Assembly (NCBI RefSeq): GCF_000482325.1
Contig: NZ_KI535295.1
Coordinates: forward strand, 1,103,060-1,167,059
Origin: Bacillus sp. UNC438CL73TsuS30
Lineage (GTDB): Bacteria > Bacillota > Bacilli > Bacillales > Cytobacillaceae
Direction: 5' to 3'
DNA length: 64,000 nt
Positions 60,378 through 64,000 of this stretch are shown one piece after another. Position 1 is the first letter of the stretch. Each line of letters opens with the position of its first letter. A program made the position numbers and the translations under genes. The notes beneath the pieces were generated by a model. It saw only the letters and a list, made by a program, of their open reading frames with translations, was not told where the DNA came from and ran no database searches.

Positions 60378-61304
60378 ATGGTTTTGAATCCGAAAATGAA
60401 GTATTTTATCGAAAACTTATTACCAAAATACCCTGAGGGACATACGCCGACACTTGAAGATATCCGTGCCCGCGTCAGTACAGTCCCTCCTGGAAGTGTT
60501 GAAGAGGTTCATAATGTATACGACCGCACCATTCCTGGGCCTGAAAGTGACATTCCGATTCGAATTTACACACCGGAAGGGGATGGGCCATTTCCGATTG
60601 TTGTTTATTTCCATGGCGGAGGCTTTGTGTACGGTGGCTTGGAAAGTCATGATGCCGTTTGCCGCAGCATTGTGAAAGCATCGCAACATCTTCTTGTTTC
60701 GGTTGATTACCGCTTAGCTCCGGAAAACCCATTCCCGGCCGCACCAAATGATTGCTTCACTGCAGCCAAATGGGTATATCAAAACGCAGTCAGATTGAAT
60801 GGCGACCGCACTAAACTATCAGTAGCGGGCGACAGTGCTGGAGGAAATTTAGCAACGGTCGTTGCCCTGATGGCAAAAGAACAAGATGGTCTTGAAATTA
60901 CAAAACAAGTGTTGCTTTATCCGGTCGTCGACCATTATCAGCCTGAAAAATACGCCTCCTACATAGAAAACGGCAGCGGTTATTTTTTAACCACCGATGC
61001 AATGGCCTTTTTCAGCAAGCTTTATGTTCAATCCGTGGAATACGCGGAAGATTACCTTGCTGCACCGATAACAGCCCCAGATCTGAGCGGTTTGCCGCCT
61101 GCGTTCATTATTACCGCCGAGTTCGATCCACTTAGGGATGAAGGGGAGTCGTACGGGGCAAAGCTCCAACAAAATGGGGTATCGGCAGTAGTCCGAAGGG
61201 AAAAAGGACTTATTCATGGATTTTTTAATCTCTTCAGCTTAATCGATTCAAAAGAAGACATCTCAGACACCTATGAGGCGATTGGAGAATTTTTAAATAA
61301 ATAA
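60378..61304 (+). CDS. Alpha/beta hydrolase, HSL family esterase
   Basis: This 308-residue protein has HGGGFVYGG (oxyanion hole), nucleophile GDSAGGN (Ser at about 155), acid in AEFDPLRDEG and His in GLIHGFFN, the complete triad of HSL-type esterases. ATG 60378 has GGAGG 9 bp upstream; TTG 60369 is less likely. It is only distantly related to the hydrolase at 9631. It is monocistronic with a terminator. Confidence 0.88.
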   Translation: MVLNPKMKYFIENLLPKYPEGHTPTLEDIRARVSTVPPGSVEEVHNVYDRTIPGPESDIPIRIYTPEGDGPFPIVVYFHGGGFVYGGLESHDAVCRSIVKASQHLLVSVDYRLAPENPFPAAPNDCFTAAKWVYQNAVRLNGDRTKLSVAGDSAGGNLATVVALMAKEQDGLEITKQVLLYPVVDHYQPEKYASYIENGSGYFLTTDAMAFFSKLYVQSVEYAEDYLAAPITAPDLSGLPPAFIITAEFDPLRDEGESYGAKLQQNGVSAVVRREKGLIHGFFNLFSLIDSKEDISDTYEAIGEFLNK

Positions 61305-61311
61305 TGGGTTA

Positions 61312-61345
61312 AAAATCGTCCTTTACGATCAGGGCGATTTTTTTA
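61312..61345 (+). terminator. Rho-independent terminator
   Basis: AAATCGTCC pairs with GGGCGATTT, followed by TTTT, after the esterase gene. Confidence 0.8.
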
Positions 61346-61426
61346 CTTCTTTTTTCCACCAACTAACGATAAAATAATCATGCATTACCTAGTTATAGGC
61401 AAGAGCACTTAGTTAGGGGTACAATC

Positions 61427-62800
61427 ATGAAACAAACTTTTACTTTAACGGAAAAAACAAAGCAAATTATTATTTTATTGGTTCCAATCTTAATTACTCA
61501 GCTTGGAATGTTTTCCATGGTGTTCTTTAATACAATTATGTCTGGAAAATATAGTTCGTCCGATCTTGCCGGGGTGGCCATTGGTTCCTCGATATGGAAT
61601 CCAATTTTTACAGGGTTAAGCAGTATTTTGCTTGCTGTCTCGCCGATTGCAGCTCAAAGATATGGTGAGAGGAAAAATAAAGAAGTAGCCTCGAGTGTGA
61701 AACACGGTATTTATCTATCTCTAATGATAGGGGTGCTAGTCCTAATTCTTGGTGCCATTTTCTTAGATAGCATTCTCGATCAAATGAATTTGCAAGAGAG
61801 TGTTCGGAAACCAGCCTTTGAGTATTTGGTGGGATTAAGTTATGGGATTATTCCTCTTTTTCTCTTCAATGTTTTACGGTCGTTTATTTATGCATTAGGG
61901 AAAACACGCGTTGTGATGGTTATTCTACTATTATCCCTACCTGTCAATTTCTTTTTAAATTATGTGCTGATTTTTGGGTATTGGGGATTTCCAGAGCTTG
62001 GGGGAGGTGGGGCCGGTTATGCAACCTCGATTACGTATTGGTTTATTGCTGCAATGACGGTGTTTATTGTTAAAACGCAGGCGCCATTTTCCACTTATCA
62101 AGTGTTTAACCAGCTAAAAGAATTCTCTTGGTCTGAATGCAGGGAGATTTTAAAAATCGGCGTTCCGATGGGGCTGTCTACCTTTTTTGAGACGAGTATG
62201 TTTGCGGTCGTAACGATTTTGTTAAGTAAGTTCAGCGTTACTACGATCGCTGCCTACCAATCTGCGTTAAACATCGTCTCGTTCCTTTATATGATTCCAA
62301 TCAGTATTTCTATGGCGCAAACCGTTTTAGTAGGTTTCGAGGTTGGCTCGGGCCGCAATAAAGATGCGAAGGATTACAGCTGGTTAGGAGTTTTTTTAGC
62401 TGTTTTAATGGCACTGGTTACAGGGCTATTGGTTGTAACTTTCCGCTATGATGTTGCGGGATTTTATTCGAATGAACGGGCCGTCATCAATTTAACCGCC
62501 CACTTTCTTGTTTTTGCCTTATTTTTCCAAATGAGTGATGCCATACAGGCAACGGCACAGGCAGCGTTAAGAGGCTATAAAGATGTGAATCTTGCATTTA
62601 TTATGACCTTGATTGCTTACTGGCTCATTTGTCTTCCGGTCGGGTATGGATTGGCGAATTTTACAGGGATGGGAGCGGCTGGTTATTGGATTGGCTTAAC
62701 AATAGGGCTTCTTTCGGCGGGAATTGCGTTATCACTGCGTTTGATTTATATCCAGAGGCGCAAATTTGCGAGTGCCGAGGTTCGTGAAAAGTTAGTATAA
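61427..62800 (+). CDS. MATE family efflux transporter
   Basis: This 457-residue membrane protein has twelve helices in two MatE repeats. PILITQLGMFSMVFFNTIMSG at the start and LKIGVPMGLSTFFETSMFA at about residue 245 are the two-fold-related first helices. It exports cationic compounds in exchange for Na+ or H+. The ribosome-binding site before ATG 61427 (GTTAGGGG) is acceptable. Confidence 0.9.
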   Translation: MKQTFTLTEKTKQIIILLVPILITQLGMFSMVFFNTIMSGKYSSSDLAGVAIGSSIWNPIFTGLSSILLAVSPIAAQRYGERKNKEVASSVKHGIYLSLMIGVLVLILGAIFLDSILDQMNLQESVRKPAFEYLVGLSYGIIPLFLFNVLRSFIYALGKTRVVMVILLLSLPVNFFLNYVLIFGYWGFPELGGGGAGYATSITYWFIAAMTVFIVKTQAPFSTYQVFNQLKEFSWSECREILKIGVPMGLSTFFETSMFAVVTILLSKFSVTTIAAYQSALNIVSFLYMIPISISMAQTVLVGFEVGSGRNKDAKDYSWLGVFLAVLMALVTGLLVVTFRYDVAGFYSNERAVINLTAHFLVFALFFQMSDAIQATAQAALRGYKDVNLAFIMTLIAYWLICLPVGYGLANFTGMGAAGYWIGLTIGLLSAGIALSLRLIYIQRRKFASAEVREKLV

Positions 62801-62802
62801 AG

Positions 62803-62838
62803 TAAAAAAGCGGTGAAATTGCTTCACCGCTTTTTACT
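62803..62838. terminator. Bidirectional terminator
   Basis: AAAAAGCGGTGAA pairs with TTCACCGCTTTTT, between the convergent MATE and EamA genes. Confidence 0.85.
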
Positions 62839-63736
62839 ATGCTGCTTCCTTCTGTTCGATTGGTCTCTGTCTTTGCTGTTGAATCAAGAAACAAAACACA
62901 CCGAACAGAACAAGAGCCCCGCCAAAAATCTGCCAGCCAGCAAGAGTTTCCCCTAAAAATAACATGGATAAGGCAGTGGCTCCGACAGGCTCTCCTAAGA
63001 TGCTCATTGAAATGGTGGTTGCATTGACATAGTTTAATAGCCAGTTGAAAATTACATTAGCTAGATTTGGTATAACAGCTAGTAAAACAAAGATTCCCCA
63101 TTCACGTGCACCGTAGCCGCCAAGCGGGATTCCCGATACAAGGTTGTACAATGCTAAAAAAATCGCGGCAATCCCAAAAACGGTAAAGCTATAAATCCAG
63201 TGGGAGACCTTTTTAACGACTCTTTGTCCGATTAAAAGGTACATAACAACCGCAATTACACTTAGAAAGGAGAGGAAGTCACCGGTTATCGCTTTTTGAC
63301 TTAAGGCGAAGTCTCCCCAGCCCACCATGATGGCTCCAATTACGGCAATTCCCATCATTAAAATTCTTGAGAGGGTGGTTCTTTCTTTAAAAAGAAAAAA
63401 GCCGCCAATTAATGCAATAATCGGTTGTAATGCAAGGATAATCGTCGAACTGGCGACGGTTGTCAGCTTTAAGGACCCAAACCAAAGCGCATAATGCAGG
63501 GCTAAAAATAAACCTGAAAAAATCAGAAAATACCATTCTGTTCTTGCTATTTTGCCAAAGTCTCCCCGCTTCCGCCATGCAAACGGTGCAAGTAATAAGC
63601 AAGCAAGCCCCATCCGATACATGCTTAAAATCGTTGCGGGAGCATGGGACCATTTTACGAAAATAGCGGAAAACGAAATCGCGACAATGGAAAATACTAA
63701 TGGTAAAACGATGGATCTAGAGTTGGACTGTTTCAC
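62837..63736 (-). CDS. EamA/DMT-family transporter
   Basis: This protein of about 299 residues has ten helices in two EamA domains (ISFSAIFVKWSHAPATILSM and NYVNATTISMSILGEPVGAT). GTG 63736 has AAGGGG 6 bp upstream, so the longer frame from 63787 is not supported. The substrate is unknown. It is a different subgroup from the transporter at 51011. Confidence 0.85.
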   Translation of the reverse strand: MKQSNSRSIVLPLVFSIVAISFSAIFVKWSHAPATILSMYRMGLACLLLAPFAWRKRGDFGKIARTEWYFLIFSGLFLALHYALWFGSLKLTTVASSTIILALQPIIALIGGFFLFKERTTLSRILMMGIAVIGAIMVGWGDFALSQKAITGDFLSFLSVIAVVMYLLIGQRVVKKVSHWIYSFTVFGIAAIFLALYNLVSGIPLGGYGAREWGIFVLLAVIPNLANVIFNWLLNYVNATTISMSILGEPVGATALSMLFLGETLAGWQIFGGALVLFGVFCFLIQQQRQRPIEQKEAA

Positions 63737-63828
63737 TTTTATCCCCTTATCTATCTTAATTATTAGAACTCGTTCATTAAGAAACAATTATAGAACGTTA
63801 TACGTTATTCTTCAATAATATTTCGAGT

Positions 63829-63854
63829 AAAAAAGAGGAGGGGAGACCCTCCAG
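63829..63854 (-). terminator. Terminator of the gene entering from the right edge
   Basis: GGAGGG-TCTC-CCCTCC followed by TCTTTTTT on the minus strand. Confidence 0.75.
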
Positions 63855-64000
63855 TTATAAATTTTTCAAATGCTGGTTCCCATGAAAGACTTTTAAAATG
63901 TATTCAGCGTCGGGGATATTTAGTCTTTTGTAGCCAAGTAAAAATTCTTCATTATCATACGGAACTTCTTTAAAACAAACGTTTGTTGCACCACTTTCCG
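63855..64000 (-). CDS. Partial CDS, C-terminal 47 residues, unidentified
   Basis: On the minus strand an open frame enters from the right edge and ends at TAA (63855-63857). It encodes about 47 residues containing FKEVPYDNEEFLLGYKRLN and IPDAEYILKVFHGNQHLKNL. No start is in the window, and the fragment is too short to name. The terminator directly after it supports a real gene end. Confidence 0.6.
   Translation of the reverse strand, partial: ESGATNVCFKEVPYDNEEFLLGYKRLNIPDAEYILKVFHGNQHLKNL

Noticed and set aside
60278-60436. Small frame from ATG 60278 with a GAGGGAG site
   Set aside because: It overlaps the start of the esterase in another phase, and its 52-residue product resembles nothing. 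It could be a leader peptide, but the evidence is too weak.

Overview
The window looks like chromosome from an endospore-forming member of the Bacillaceae, probably a Neobacillus- or Bacillus-like species. The reasons are its moderately low G+C, strong Shine-Dalgarno sites with frequent GTG and TTG starts, a TPP riboswitch, CsoR/CopZ copper genes, hut genes, a spore-coat transglutaminase (Tgl), a CgeB-like protein, a collagen-like spore-surface protein and SigK-type promoter motifs. This is inferred from gene content; no rRNA or tRNA gene was seen.

Layout. 1-1770: a TetR regulator with repeated operator-like palindromes, and a small (p)ppGpp synthetase gene broken by one in-frame stop. 1827-3435: a copper module (secreted His-rich protein, csoR, copZ) with two CsoR-type operators. 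3512-7405: a TPP riboswitch and terminator, followed by a ThiXYZ-type transporter for thiamine precursors, a thiamine-binding protein and a TatD-family hydrolase. 7405-14137: a DUF4309-polysaccharide deacetylase lipoprotein, an HSL-type esterase, uncharacterised proteins and a PhoD-like phosphatase. 14403-19887: a tripartite tricarboxylate transporter (TctCBA) with a CitA/CitB-type two-component system. 19971-24262: an MFS transporter, a PfkB kinase, an OsmC protein and an ATP-grasp protein.

24552-40675 is the main catabolic island. A GntR/FadR regulator precedes two-subunit aconitase X (cis-3-hydroxy-L-proline dehydratase family), a five-gene branched-chain amino-acid-type ABC transporter, a DapA-family deaminase, a four-protein flavin/iron-sulphur D-hydroxyproline dehydrogenase, two proline-racemase-family enzymes, an ornithine-cyclodeaminase-family pyrroline-2-carboxylate reductase and a semialdehyde dehydrogenase. 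Together these form a nearly complete route from trans-4- and 3-hydroxyprolines to 2-oxoglutarate and proline. An exactly phased 21-bp repeat array lies inside the island.

40864-46613: a His-rich spore protein, a DctA-type dicarboxylate symporter with its two-component system, and an AraC regulator whose receiver domain has Glu at the phosphoacceptor position. 46853-50938: hutU, hutI and hutG without hutH. 51011-53616: an EamA exporter and an ArgH-like lyase. 53764-59597: a spore-associated region with tgl, a CgeB-like protein, a polysaccharide deacetylase lacking a canonical start codon, a glycosyltransferase and a collagen-like protein with 24 X-T-G triplets. 59868-64000: a glutaredoxin, an esterase, a MATE exporter, an EamA exporter and the 3' end of an unidentified gene.

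Eleven copies of a roughly 55-bp palindromic element with the core GGTGACAGGCACC, in two structural subtypes, are scattered through the window, often directly after stop codons. One of them supplies the last codons and the stop codon of a response regulator.
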